This document shows, piece by piece, positions 11,349 through 31,900 of a stretch of DNA of 64,000 nt. The notes beneath the pieces are model-generated. The model did no database searches. It had not been told where the DNA came from and saw only the letters and a program-made list of their open reading frames with translations. Numbering within the stretch: position 1 is the stretch's first letter; every line of letters begins with the position of its first letter. The DNA is from Mesostigma viride (taxonomy: Eukaryota > Streptophyta > Mesostigmatophyceae > Mesostigmatales > Mesostigmataceae), in NCBI GenBank assembly GCA_009746045.1, contig RPFO01000645.1, positions 468,185 through 532,184 on the forward strand, read 5' to 3'. The translations under genes and the position numbers were made by a program.

Positions 11349-14300
11349 ATGCCGTCACTTGTCAAAGGCATCGACGACGAAATAATTTGGGGAGCACTAG
11401 CTCTGGGCACCCCGGTCCTTCTGATGACGTGCCGGGTCATTCCGAGGGTGTAAGTCTCCCACTCGCAATTGGTTGGTCCCACGCTCTACATTGCTGCGGC
11501 GCGCCCAGTCTGGTTGGCAGTTCCACGCCAGTTGCTGGTTCTGTGGTGATACAATGACCATGATCTCCCGCAGTTGCCTTTAGCTCATGCGTGCCCATCC
11601 CCCTTCGTCTCACATGCACATGTCCCTTGTTCGGATAACCCGCATCCCCTCATTTAATTTTCCTGGGCACGGCGGCGTCCCTAACACCGATCACCTGTGC
11701 ATTGCCACGTGGCAGCCTCCTGCGTGAACTACCCACGGGCATCGCCAATTCGTACGCGTTGCTAGCAGACAACTCGGCTGCCCTCGCGCGTCGCATGGTG
11801 CCGTCCTGGGGCCCAGCGCGCCCGATGCCTTCTGTGCCTGGGCATGGGGCCAACCAGGCAGACACAACGAGGTCACCAGGCCGAAATGCCTCCACTTCCG
11901 ATGCCTCATCAGGCAAGTTGAATGGCTTTACATTTTCGGGTGGCGGCAGTGCTCCCTTTGGAGGTATTGGCGATATTATAGCATATTGGTGATGGGGTTT
12001 GGGGAGGGACCTGGTGGTTGGATTACCCAGATGGCACGCTCTCCATGCAACTTGGCACGTGTAGAGGCTGGTGACCCTTGTACGACGCGCATGCCCTGAC
12101 GCGCAACCATCTGGCCAGGCGCACCGTGCAAGGAGCCATGCACGAAGACACTCAGGATCCATGCAATGAGGCATACTAGTAGAAAGCTGAGACCACTGAT
12201 GATGACGATAGAGAGAGAGTGGAGACCAGGCGCACCGTGCAAGGAGCCATGCACGAAGACACTCAGGATCCATGCAATGAGGCATACTAGTAGAAAGCTG
12301 AGACCACTGATGATGACGATAGAGAGAGAGTGGAGACCAGGCGCACCGTGCAAGGAGCCATGCACGAAGACACTCAGGATCCATGCAATGAGGCATACTA
12401 GTAGAAAGCTGAGACCACTGATGATGACGATAGAGAGAGAGTGGAGACCACTGCTGATGACAATATACATTGGGGTTTGGGGAGGGACTTGGCAGTTTCG
12501 CTTCCCGCAGTGTCATGTTCCATGTGGCCAGCACGTCCGTGCATAGCTTCGGTGGTTCCTGTGTATGGCCACGCAACCGCGACCCCCACACACAACAGCT
12601 ACCCGCAGAGACGTATCTTCCTGTGGGTTGTTGCTGTGTGTGGCCACGCAACCGCGACCCACACACACAACAGCTACCCACACACACAACAGCTACCCGC
12701 AGAGACGTATCTTCCTGTGGGCTGTTGCTGTGTATGGCAACGCAACCGCGACCCGCACACACAACAGCTACCCACACACACAACAGCTACCCGCAGAGAC
12801 GTATCTTCCTGTGGGTTGTTCCTGTGTATGGCCACGCAACCGCGACCCACACACACAACAGCTACCCACACACACAACAGCTACCCGCAGAGACGTATCT
12901 TCCTGTGGGTTGTTCCTGTGTGTGGCCACGCAACCGCGACCCACACACACAACAGCGACCCACACACACAACAGCTACCCGCAGAGACGTATCTTCCTGT
13001 GGGTTGTTCCTGTGTGTGGCCACGCAACCGCGACCCACACACACATCAGCTGCCTACGGAGACATGCTGGCATACGTCCCCACTGCAGACACAGGCAATG
13101 GATCTCTTTGACTGATGTAGTTTTGCCGGAGCATGGGTTTGTAATGAGTTCGGCACTGACATCTGCTGCGTACATCCCTGCTGCGTACATCCCTGCTGCG
13201 TGCCATCAGGTCGCGCGGGGGGCAGCTCGGCACCCTTGCCCCCCCGGGAGGAGGACAAGTGTGCCGTATGCTGGGAGCCATACAACAGCCCTTGCTGCAC
13301 CAGCTGCGGACACTGGTTCTGCGGTAAGCCCTGCTGCATGCCGCCACGATGGTTCTGAAATGAGGCCTGCCTAGTCTTACTGTATACCATTACAAAACAT
13401 CGTTGAACGTCACTCTCTATTTTGTGTTTGTTGCAGGCTGTCATGTTGACCTCTTTTCGTCCCCTCTTGTCATCTTCTCCATTCCCATGACCACCATGTT
13501 TCTTCTATTCGGAAGGCGTAAGTGACGACAGTATAAATTGGTCATGATCGAAAGTATCAGTTGTTAGTGACAAATGTATAAGTTGTTTGTGGCGAATCGG
13601 TGGATAGCTGCGGTTGCCTGGCCAGGAAGGTGTAAGGACGACGGGATTTTTCTATGACTTGAACTGATAATGAGGCTTCCCTTGGCTAGGGGGCCCCCCG
13701 TATGGACTAGAAATCCAGGTAAGGGCCAAGCACTAGCATGTGGCGGAGAGTTGTATGGATATGTAGTGAGTGGATCGAGTGTATGGAAGTTTGGGTATTT
13801 TTATTTTGGAAGTTTTGGGCAAGGTCACTTCCAATGATGCCTTGTGATTCGCCAACAGATCCGACCAGCTCTGATCAGTGAACGTATTTTTTAGTTGTAT
13901 TCGATATTTTCCCTCGTGTTCAACCGGTGGAGTTGTGAACAGCCGGCCTGCCCCTGCCTCGAGCTAGTCTTTTGTGTGGTACGACCACGTCCGGAACGTA
14001 GCTGCCCTTTCCCATGCAAGGGTTACTGAGCAAGGTGATGTGAGTTGGGTACACTCATGCACAAAGGTAGTCGCGAAGATCGTCACCCATGGGTGTGTAG
14101 ACTTCTGCTGCGTCGGTCATCAACTATGTGCCAGTGTGTGAGGGCAAGCATACCCAATGCCCATGCACCTGCACACCCACACCCACATGCACGTCCGCAG
14201 CCGCATGCACATGAACTCATGCACTGAGTTAGTACCCCTCACTGGCCAAGTGGGCGGATTTTTCAAGCATCATTGCTCCTCCCCTGGTCCCATGCTTTTC

Positions 14301-16583
14301 GCCCGTTGACCATTGAACATCACACCGCCCTCCCTTCCCACCGCCTGCCCGGCTCCCCCCCCCCTCGTGCCACCTGGTGCAGGCGCCTGCATCCTGCGTG
14401 TGTGGCAGTACCGCGCCGCCGCCATCTGCATGCCCGTCATCTGCCCCATTTGCCGCCGGGCCGTCACGCAGTTGACTCTCGCACCTGTGCGCGAGAGGGC
14501 GCAGAGGCGGCGGCGGCGACAGGACGCCACGACCATGGCAAGCCCGACCCATGCGTCATCCCATGCTGGGCCCCACGCATCCTCACCTGTGGATGGTCCA
14601 CAGGAGGGGGAGGGCGAGTGGGTGGATGGGGCGGTGACGGATGATGGAGAGAATTGGTCACCGCCTGCCTCACCGAGACATGTGGCGGGTGCCAGTGGGA
14701 GTGCTAATGGCGGGGTGGCTGTTATCCTTTGGAGGCTCTTGGGATGGGTGACGGGTCAGCGTGCTGCGAGCCAAGGGCAAGGGCAGCATGGCGGTCGCGG
14801 CAGCCCCTTAGCGGATAGCATAGCGGAGTACAACCGGATCTTTGAGAACGCGCAAGTAGGGCGGGGCGGCCGCGGCAGCTTCACGCCGCGGCAACTGCTG
14901 GCGGCCGTCCCACGCATGATGCGGCTGCTGCTCACGACGCGCCACCTGGCGCAGCTGCTGGTGCACAGCTCCCACTTCCTTATGGTGCTCTCCGCGCTGC
15001 TCTACGTGGTCTCCCCGCTGGACCTGATCAGTGAAGGTGAGGGGTGGGAGCCAAAGCCTGATCAGTGAAGGTGAGGGGTGGGAGCCAAGACCAAGGGGGG
15101 GATGGGTGCCTGGTTTTGGAAGGTGGCGAATGGGTGCTTGGCTTTGGAAGGTGGGGCGTGGGTGCTTGGCTTTGGAAGGGGGAGGGAAAGGGTGCTTGGC
15201 TTTGGAAGGTGGCGGATGGGTGCTTGGTTTTGGAAGATGGGGGGTGGGTGTTTGTGCATTCGCATGGGACCGGCATGGGCGGGTTGCTCATGCATGTGCG
15301 GGTGATGGGTGGGTTGGGGCTGCCGGTTTGGCAGGGGGGATTGGGGGGGGCGGGGGGGTTCTGGCGGCCGGGTTGAGGCTGGGGGATGGGGGGGGGGGGG
15401 GGCGTGTTAGTGGATAGGAGGTGGGATGAGCTGAGGGATGGGGGGTGGGATGGGGTGAGCGGGGGTCATGTGTGGGGGCTCTGGAACATGAATGCATGAT
15501 GGCAGCATTGTTTGCCCGGCTTTTTTCTTCTTTTTTATTCCACGAGAAGGCATTGGGTTTATGCCACAGTTTGTCTAGCTGAATGACGAGAATTCCTGAT
15601 GACATTGTTGGCGGCGATGGCCGATGACACTACCATGTCGTCCTGGCACGAAACAACAGCGTGCAAACTCGCCGTCCTATGGTGCATGCATTGGAGCGTT
15701 TTGCCTTTATATTTGCTGGTACGGTTTCGATCATGGTTGTGTGGTCTAAAGGCCTCGGGGAGCCTGTGTGCGCTTACTGGCGTCGAGAGGGGCGCCTCAG
15801 TTCTCTAGGAATTCTAGCATGATTTTTCCTGGTGGATCTCACAGGTTACATACAGCAGCCCCATGACTGCTTGTTGCTGTCCAGATGGTGTCTCCTCGAT
15901 CTATCAAGGAGACAACCAGCGCAGGCCAGAAATCGGGAGAATCCGGACCATGGTAGCTAGAGCCTGCCGTTATCTTGTCCGCGTGTGCGAGTCGTTCAGG
16001 ATGATGAAGATGAATGGTGATGGAAATGTGTATCCTTGTGCATTGAAATTATGGCTGGCGTACATGTAAAGCGACTAGATGACCTAGACGGTGGGGCTGG
16101 AAACAGCTTGCTTGATCAGGGCGTGTGTTTCGAGCCTAACTGGCCGGGAGTGTCTAGTGGTGAGCACCATTGCTGCGATCGCTCTCTCACCATTTACGAG
16201 GAAATACCCGCAAATGGAAAACCACTGAAAAGGTCTAGCTAGTCAGTCATCACGTTAGCCATGCCATGATTCCAAACGTCCAAGAACTGCACACGGTGCA
16301 AAGGCAAAAAGCCGGAGGACAGCATTTTCAAATGTGCGGTGTCTCCTCGATCTATGACCTCAGCGCTGTGTTCCCTGGTGCAGCCCCTGCCTTTCAAGGA
16401 AAACCAACAACAACCATGTATAAAACTCGTGCATGTGTGCTTGCAGGCCTCACGGGTATTATCGGCATCATCGATGACCTGCTGCTGGTCCTGGTGCTAT
16501 TTATATACCTGCGCGCTCTCTACCAGACATCTGTGGGTGCACTGAGGGGCCGGCCACCAGTGGTCAATTATTACCAGGATTAA
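11349..16583 (+). CDS. RNF170: RNF170-type membrane RING E3 ubiquitin-protein ligase
   Basis: Proposed exons 11349-11449, 13226-13323, 14383-15036 and 16447-16583 give 329 residues. The RING-HC finger is split between exons 2 and 3: CAVC, then CTSCGHWFC and GAC across the junction, then CPICRRAV. The C-terminal half is the DUF1232 membrane region: IAEYNRIFENAQ, then LLYVVSPLDLISE at the end of exon 3 joined to GLTGIIGIIDDLLLVLVLFI in exon 4, the same order as animal and plant RNF170. Exon 1 encodes a short hydrophobic segment like the N-terminal anchor of the animal protein; it ends in a consensus GTAAGT donor, but its join to exon 2 is the weakest point because the 13225 acceptor has a poor pyrimidine tract (13209 is an alternative, in another phase). 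RNF170 is an ER ligase that degrades activated IP3 receptors in animals; the algal target is unknown. Confidence 0.85.
12115..12457. repeat. 111-bp tandem repeat, three copies (RNF170 intron 1)
   Basis: CCAGGCGCACCGTGCAAGG recurs at 12115, 12226 and 12337, an exact 111-bp period with nearly identical units. Open frames through it on both strands are repeat translations, not genes. Confidence 0.95.
12556..13050. repeat. 94-bp tandem repeat, about five copies (RNF170 intron 1)
   Basis: Units contain GGCCACGCAACCGCGACCC, a doubled ACACACAACAGCTACCC segment and CAGAGACGTATCTTCCTG, with a 94-bp period. The array ends about 170 bp before the RING exon and its long open frames are artefacts of the repeat. 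Confidence 0.95.
15023..15260. repeat. Duplicated exon 3 splice donor followed by a minisatellite (RNF170 intron 3)
   Basis: The 32 nt spanning the exon 3 end and its donor (15023-15054) recur without mismatch at 15057-15088. They are followed by about five degenerate units of the form GGGTGCTTGGCTTTGGAAG + GTGG up to 15260. Use of the second donor would add 34 nt and bring a stop at 15066-15068. Confidence 0.9.
15893..15945 (+). mobile_element. Small LINE fragment in RNF170 intron 3
   Basis: The stretch reading ATCAAGGAGACAACCAGCGC and its downstream 25 bases matches the C-terminal coding part of the LINE copy at about 45185. Only about 50 bp remain. Confidence 0.7.
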
Positions 16584-17175
16584 GCAAGGTTACTGACCGT
16601 CACGGGGCAATCAAGCATTCAAAGTCATCTTATGTCTCTACACAGTGGTAACCGGTACTCATCATGCAGCCGGTTTTCATCATGCCATGCCCGTTACTTG
16701 TTACCTCACTTAGTATTTTCCATAACCTTTGATCCGTGCCTCTAAGTATGTATAATGCACAGAAGCGTGCACCTCTGTTGGGAGAGTCACGGGGTACCAA
16801 CTTTTTGAGCAGGTTCATGTCATCCCTGTTGCACAGCGAGAAGGGGGCAGGGGATCCACCCCTTCTCTCTTTGTTTTGAAAGGCAGGCACTTGTCAATTA
16901 AGGATGCCACCGTTGTTGAGACAACTATTACTGGACGCATGGCGGTCCAACATCGTGTGAGGACTAAAGCTGGTGCAGTTGTCTGAGAGGAAAGGCGGGA
17001 AGATCGTGAAACAGCGCAGGGCTGCCTGTGCGTAGGAAGACCTGCATGGAGGGAGAAGAAAAAGTGATCAGATATTTAATGTCTGAAGTAAACTTTTCTT
17101 TACCTTGACCACAACGTCTAATGGGTGAATCAATATCGAATCGATCCGCATACACTACATGTCAGCTGACCTTTG
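16584..17175. other. 3' flank of RNF170 gene with a repeat-related patch
   Basis: No coding sequence is recognised. The patch 16779-16870 (GGGAGAGTCACGGGGTACC, CATCCCTGTTGCACAGC) resembles the interior of the element at about 17378-17460 and more weakly 48628-48700, so it is probably a decayed copy of the same dispersed repeat. Confidence 0.45.
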
Positions 17176-17340
17176 GCGATCTTATTTAATCTTGCTCGCA
17201 CCAGTCATGCAGGTATAGATCGACGTACTGCCCTTGGTCTGGCCTTCCCCAGCGGCTTGGCCAGCCAGGGCGGCGCCGCATATCCTGACCTGGCGCGGCG
17301 GCTGGCCCCATGCAAGGACATATTCCCAGAAAGGTCGCGT
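17176..17340 (+). mobile_element. LINE C-terminal fragment
   Basis: Reads ACTGCCCTTGGTCTGGCC and CAGCGGCTTGGCCAGCCAGG in the same order as the LINE copy at 18690-18790, where they lie after the RT domain. It is cut at 17340 by the neighbouring element with inverted ends. Confidence 0.65.
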
Positions 17341-17830
17341 TGGTAATTAATCAATTAATTAATTAGACTCGTGCTCCCGTTGGGGAGTCGCGGAGCACCG
17401 AAGTGCTTTTAATCCCTGTGTGTGCACAACAGGAGAAAGGGCAGAGACCCCCAGTCTCCTTCATGCCAAAGGCATGCCACAGCTGCATTTGGGCACGTTA
17501 GCTAAACGGACACGCTAACGATCCGGCAATCTGTGGGTGCAATAAGACCCATGTGAGCATGGCATAACATGGAGTGTGGGCGAGTAAACGGATCATAGCC
17601 AAGACGTAGCATGGCTGTAGAACAAGGACTAAGCTAAGGCTACATGGCTGGTTGTGTACCGTGCGTTAGCGGTGCACATGACTAGGTATATGTTGGCACG
17701 GCTCTTTGGGACATCCTCACGGAGGCTCTTTAGGCCATCCTAGCTCTACATCGGGTACCACCAGCGTTTATTGCTGCCTCGGGGTTAATGCTCCGTGACT
17801 AGCAGAGGAGCACGAGTCTAATTAATTCAT
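17341..17830. mobile_element. ~490-bp element with inverted TTAA/hairpin ends
   Basis: The left end reads TTAATTAATTAGACTCGTGC then TCCCGTTGGGGAGTCGCGGA; the right end reads TTAATGCTCCGTGACT then GGAGCACGAGTCTAATTAAT, an imperfect inverted copy. It contains no open frame of note. The same end sequence closes LINE copies at 32893-32940 and 45667-45750, so this may be a non-autonomous relative or two head-to-head LINE tails. Confidence 0.55.
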
Positions 17831-17839
17831 TCATTATTG

Positions 17840-19262
17840 CTGCCATTTGTCGACTGTATGAGGGCTCACATGTACAGGCAGTGGTACGGACTGCGGAAGG
17901 CACCACCCCACCATTCCCCGTTCACCACGGGGTGTGGCAAGGTTGTGTCCTGTCCCCATACCTGTTCATTATTGTCGTGGATCACGTCATGCGCCGGGCA
18001 CGTGCGCGCTTTACTGCTCTTAACCCATGGGTTCGAGCCAGGCTTGGACATCCTTAACGAGAAAGAGCACGGCGGGGTTAAACCTGGCTACCGCCTGGCC
18101 GACCTGATGTATGCGGATGACACCACCCTCATCGCGCACCCCGAGCACATTTAGACCTGGCTGGACTGTCTGGGCCTGCATGGAGGCGTGGGCGGTGGGG
18201 CCGGTTGGAGATTAATTAGTGTCAAAACTGAGGCGATGGTGATTGGGGCCTCCAGTACACCGCCGCTGCCGCGCCTGCTCGACGGGACGGCGGTCCCGTT
18301 CCACGATCGCTTCAAACTGTTGGGGAGCTGGCTCCCTGACACCGCCGACAATGTGGACATCCGCATCGGCCTGGCTTGGGCTAGGCTCCGTTCGCTCAAC
18401 ACCTACTGGCGCTCCAAGGGCCTAGCTGGGCGAGCACCGCAAGCGCATGCTCTTCAAGGTCCTCGTCCTCACGGTGCTCATGGATGGCGCCGAGGCGTGG
18501 ACACTCACACCCACACTGGCAGCTAAGCTAGACGGCACAGTTTACAGGATGCTCCGACAGGTCCTGAACGTAGGGAACCTTTTCCAAGCGCCCGTCATTA
18601 GAGTCTTTGTATCAGGGCATGCCTCGTATTTCGGACGGGATTAGACAGCGTAGGATAGCATTTGTAGGACACCTTGCTCGCACCAGCCAGGTCGACACCG
18701 CCCTTGGTCTGGCCGCCCCCCAGCGGCTTGGCCAGCCAGGGCGGCATATTCTGACCTGGCCTGGCCCCAAGGGCATTCCGATCCCAAAAGGGTAGGGAAA
18801 CATGTCACGAACTACACCCAGATGTTGCTGGATGACCTACTGGTCCCAGCCCAGTTTGAATACCGCATCCACTCTCTCTCCCTTCTTTGGACTGCCATGC
18901 AGAACAAGACGCGGTGGAAGAAGATTGTCAAGGCTCACACGCCCAACCCTGTGGGCAAGCCACGTCCCCCCAAGACTGAGGAGGAGGCATTTTGATGAGT
19001 AGGGTAGTTAGGATTTTTCTAGACTAAACAGGCACTAAACGCAAATGGTTTTCACCTTTGCGGCGTGCCAAATCAGAAAATCAGAAGATAGATTAGCGTT
19101 AGGATAGTCAGATTACACGGCTCTCTCCACTCCTCCATCCATCAAGGAATATGTGCTACATGGTCTCCCAACGGATCGAGGCATTTTATAATTTAATTTA
19201 ATTTTTAATTTAATTATTGCATGTGCTGTGCGGCTCCCTAAGGCATGGGACTAATTTAATAG
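17840..19262 (+). pseudogene. Decayed LINE with reverse transcriptase remnants and 3' UTR
   Basis: Translations in shifting frames give QGCVLSPYLFIIVVDHVMRR, then GYRLADLMYADDTTLI (the RT catalytic YADD), FKLLGSWLPDTADNVDIRIG, LFKVLVLTVLMDGAEAWTL and RIAFVGHLARTSQ. This is the palm-to-C-terminus order of a non-LTR retrotransposon polyprotein. Stops and frameshifts make it dead. It is 5'-truncated. The 3' UTR ends with a tail shared by other copies (CTCCATCCATCA..., TGTGCTACATG, CTCCCAACGGAT) and an AT-rich TTTAATTTAATTT end near 19210. Confidence 0.85.
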
Positions 19263-19553
19263 TAGTACGTATTATTGCTTTAACAATAGCTGTTAGTTGA
19301 GGGGACTTAATTTCAAGTATTCAACTGTATTGTTCAGCATGTATGTGCCTGGCAGCAAAACCAGGACACTGCTGAGCACTTCCGTCGACACAAGGCCATG
19401 GGCAAGTGAGGATTCCTGTTAGTCCCAAAGCATCTCGTGCAGCCAACAAATCTGACAAAAACAGACCACCCCTGGAGCCTAGGAAGTGATAACCCTGGTC
19501 GCTGATCGGTGTGAAGCTGACGGAAACAGGCATTGACTTGAAGACATGCCAGT
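19263..19553. other. AT-rich spacer
   Basis: Lies between the LINE tail and the stop of the minus-strand gene ending at 19554; it probably holds that gene's 3' UTR. Nothing else is seen. Confidence 0.4.
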
Positions 19554-21204
19554 CTAGTTGTTTCCCAAAAGTTCGTCCAATCCCCTCAGCTCCAGCCACG
19601 TGGCTTCCTTGCCGTCCTTGCCAACTTGTCTCTTGACGTCATACACGTCAGCACCGCTCACCAGCTGCCCATCGATGACAACGCAACTCATCAGCACCAG
19701 TTCCCCTTTGTCTGGGTTGTACGGTGCCTCCACTCCCACCATGTCCACTAGACCATCATCGCCCAAGCCACCACGGGCATCCGCTACGTCGTCAGGCTCC
19801 ACCATGCCATCCACAGGCTCCGTGGCACCTAGCTTGCTCGCCCCGGGCGCCGCCGGCTCCCTGGCAGGGACGGGGGCTTGCCCATCACCGCCGGCCGATG
19901 GTAAAGGCTTGAGCAGGCCCAGCAGCCGTGGCAGGTCGACGCGGGAGCCGTTGAGGATGTCCTGCAGCTCCTCGATGGTGAGGTACTCCCCTTGTGATTG
20001 GCCCTGGTCAAGGCCAATGAGAGGGTGCAGTGGAACCGCCAGTTAGTAAATACTTGAGTGCCATGCACGAAGGCATATCACGGAGTACTGTACCTGACTC
20101 ATTATAACGAAAACGTAAAAAAAAGCGTCTGTATCATGTTGGGGAACGGAAGAGTGCCCAAGGACTTGTGCACAACGCATGTGTCAGGTTTGTGGCTTAA
20201 GGCGAGTGGTTGGAGTGGTTTCATTTGATACCGGTTCGGGAGGCAGGACCTGAGCAGTTGCATGGGCAAGGCTCCCTTCCCTACTGGTCGGCCCACTCCT
20301 CACTTGTCTAACTAGGCAGGCTCGGAGGCAGGATCAGCGCCACCGCAACCAGCAAGGCAGTCACAGCGGAGAGATTGTGTGAAGGATCGGTCTGAAGGAT
20401 GGCAGTTGGTGGTGCAGGTGTCATGCTATCTATGTGATACTGTAGTACGTTTCAATACAAAATTACTATACATTATTTACCTGCACGATAGTGCCTTCCG
20501 GGATCTCTTTTCTCTGAATGGCCCAGGCTGGGATGTAGAATATGGACCAGGAGAGGCACTGCGCGAAAGCAAGAGAGGGTGCAAACAAAAAGAGAACGAA
20601 TCCGAGCATGCAACGCAGCACGCTATCAGGCAATATGGTTACATAAAACCCGGCCAACCTAGCAACGACAAAGGCCAAGCGTGCACGTCTAGAACTAGTG
20701 CCGGACGTCAGAATGCAGGGTTCGAACGCAAACCTCTGTATTCGCCGCCATGTTACTCGTGTCTTCGGTTAGCCCACCGAAACCCTTTCCGATGGTAGTT
20801 GTCTCCAGTGTCTCCTTCATAAAGACAAAACCCCTGCCCTCCCTGGACAGGCCCTCGGACGCCGTCCCGACAATCTTAGCCACCCGGTCTGGGTCTTGGC
20901 AAGTGGAATCCATGGCGTCTTCCCACCTCATCATTAACGACTGGAACCCGCGGCGGCGCTGATCCCGCTTCGACGCTTTTGGCTTGCTCTTGCCTTTTCC
21001 ACCCTTTCCTTTCGCTGCCGCTACAACCGTGAGACTGCCGCACTTTTTCGCTCTCCCCGGCAAACAGGCGGGCAATTCAGGGCCGCTGCTTTTTAAGCGG
21101 ATACCATCAGTCCATGAGCTCAAACTGGTGAGCCACGGAGTGGACACGGCGGCAAAATGTGGATGTGTACCCGCCGGGCTTAGGTACCTTTGCAGTAATG
21201 CCAT
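19554..21204 (-). CDS. Unrecognised protein with plastid-transit-like leader
   Basis: Exons on the minus strand: 21204-20734, 20558-20481 and 20003-19554, all GT-AG and phase 0, giving 332 residues. The first 80 or so residues are rich in Ser, Pro, Leu and Arg without acids and run into SLTVVAAAKGKGGKGKSKPK, typical of a chloroplast transit peptide followed by a basic stretch. Then come RWEDAMDSTCQDPDRVAKIV and EGLSREGRGFVFMKE. Exon 2 encodes CLSWSIFYIPAWAIQ, and the C-terminus has EYLTIEELQDILNGSRVD and an acidic tail. I do not recognise the family. An ORF start upstream of 21204 uses TTG, so I chose the ATG. Intron 2 carries a piece of LINE 3' UTR. It is divergently arranged with the phosphatidylinositol synthase gene. 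Confidence 0.7.
20041..20150 (-). mobile_element. LINE 3' UTR fragment in intron 2 of the transit-peptide gene
   Basis: Similar along its length to 49976-50100, the 3' end of the minus-strand LINE: shared AAATACTTG/AAGTACTTG, GCATGC/GCATAT, CACGGAGTACT and CGTCTG/TCATC words in the same order. Confidence 0.65.
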
Positions 21205-21872
21205 TATATGGCGAACACCCAGCAACTGCAATCGATCCTAAATCGATCCCCAGCAGAAAGACACAACAGGACGATGTCAGTTATTTCTAGAGGCAGCGGA
21301 AGTAATTTTTTTCCTCCCCGACATTTATATAGGGAATGAACGTGCGAGGTGTTTCGTCGTTGTGCCCGTTGCCCCCTCCACAAATCTACTTAAGTAAAAT
21401 CTTACGGGTAGTGGCCGACGTTCCACTGGCTTGTGTGCCATCCCTGATGCTGCCGCCTGCCGGACACGGGTCTACCGTGCGCGCACAATGTCCGTTCTTA
21501 CTGCTGCCATCTGCAACAAGCATGCAACAGCAGGCAGCACAGCAGTCTACAGCAGTGGCTGCAGGACTGTCAGCCACAGCAAGCAGCTTGCACCGTGCAC
21601 GAAGCACGCAGCAGCTCACGCAGCGGCGGCAACACAAACCGGGTGCGCGCGCCAGTACATAGGTACATACTTATGACCGGGGAGCAGGCCATTTACCGGT
21701 ATTCACGAATCACGCGGCACTCGGCAGGCCACCGAAGTGCAAAACAATCGAATATCCATTATCCGCGATAAACTGCATACCAAATTCGAAACTAACATTA
21801 TAAGCAGTACCCAGTCACCTGGGAAAGGGCAAACGCAGGTTCTTGACACTTCGCTGAGCTTGTCATCCGACA
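21205..21872. promoter_or_regulatory. Bidirectional intergenic region
   Basis: These 668 bp separate the divergent starts at 21204 (minus) and 21873 (plus). The middle (about 21500-21640) is rich in CAG/CTG and GCAGCA words without strict periodicity. Promoters must lie here, but no single element can be assigned. Confidence 0.5.
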
Positions 21873-31078
<9,206 letters not shown>

Positions 31079-31542
31079 GCGCACGCAGTTTCGTGGCGGG
31101 AAACGTGTTCATCGGCCAGTTGCAAGAAGCCGTGGTCTTTGTGCAATTCCGTGGCATCTACCCATGGTTAGAACATGTTTGCTCCAAGCCGCAGCCGCTG
31201 CCACTGACTGTATGTGGGTGCTTGCATTACGCATCCCAGAGAGTAACAACTGTTGGTAGTGCAGTACATGGTAATACGAGCAGTGACGTCTTTGTTGTAT
31301 GTATCCCTTTTCTTCCCCAGCGAAGCAGGAATGTTGCTACAGTCCGTGTACTCCCAAGTACTTGCCTGCAGAGATCGTGCCCTTGTGTCACTGCATATAT
31401 CACGTGTACCAGGTTGAAGGCTGCTTTTTCACGAGAGTGTAATCACATCCAGGAGTAGTTGTCTCATGTGCCTGATTATGAGGACATTTTCAATATATCC
31501 AGGCTTGCATGATTTTCATTGATCCGGATCAAGATTCCAGAT
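31079..31542. other. 3' flank of PIS gene
   Basis: Probably the PIS 3' UTR and spacer. Apart from the TGTAA word at 31438 nothing is recognised. Confidence 0.35.
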
Positions 31543-31709
31543 ATGGCATTAAATTATAACATGAATCAGTTGGGCGGTCATGTAGCATGTATTCCATTGC
31601 TGATGGGTGGGCGTGAGCGAAGCCGCGAAACCTATAACTAAGCTAACTCAAAGCTAATAATCTAAGCTACAAAATCCCCAGCTACTCTACTCACCAAAGC
31701 GCCCCTTGT

Positions 31710-31742
<33 letters not shown>

Positions 31743-31860
31743 CGGGCTTGCCCACAGGGGCTGACATGTGGGCCTGGACAATGGTCTGCCACCGCTTCTT
31801 GTCCTGCATAGCAGTCCAATCAAGAAAGAGGGAGGAACGGTGTTCAAACTGGGCTTGCCG
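31543..31860 (-). mobile_element. LINE 3' end, minus orientation
   Basis: On the minus strand this reads the LINE C-terminal coding end (TGGACTGCTATGCAGGACAAG, CCCTGTGGGCAAGCCC), then a G/C homopolymer of about 33, then the AGCTTAG/GTTTCGCGGCTTCGC 3' UTR and the TACATGCTACATGACC tail. It is the same family as the copies ending at 19262 and 25170. Confidence 0.8.
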
Positions 31861-31900
31861 GGACCACTAACCGATCTGTATTGTTCATGGCAGGTCTGAC

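Noticed and set aside
12115-13050. CRISPR-like regular repeats
   Set aside because: Head-to-tail tandem repeats without unique spacers, in eukaryotic intronic DNA.
11650-13374. Open frames up to 377 codons with repeated blocks
   Set aside because: Products of the 111-bp and 94-bp tandem repeats in RNF170 intron 1; no family resemblance.
17840-19262. Functional reverse transcriptase gene
   Set aside because: YADD is present, but several frameshifts and stops interrupt the frame and the 5' part is missing.
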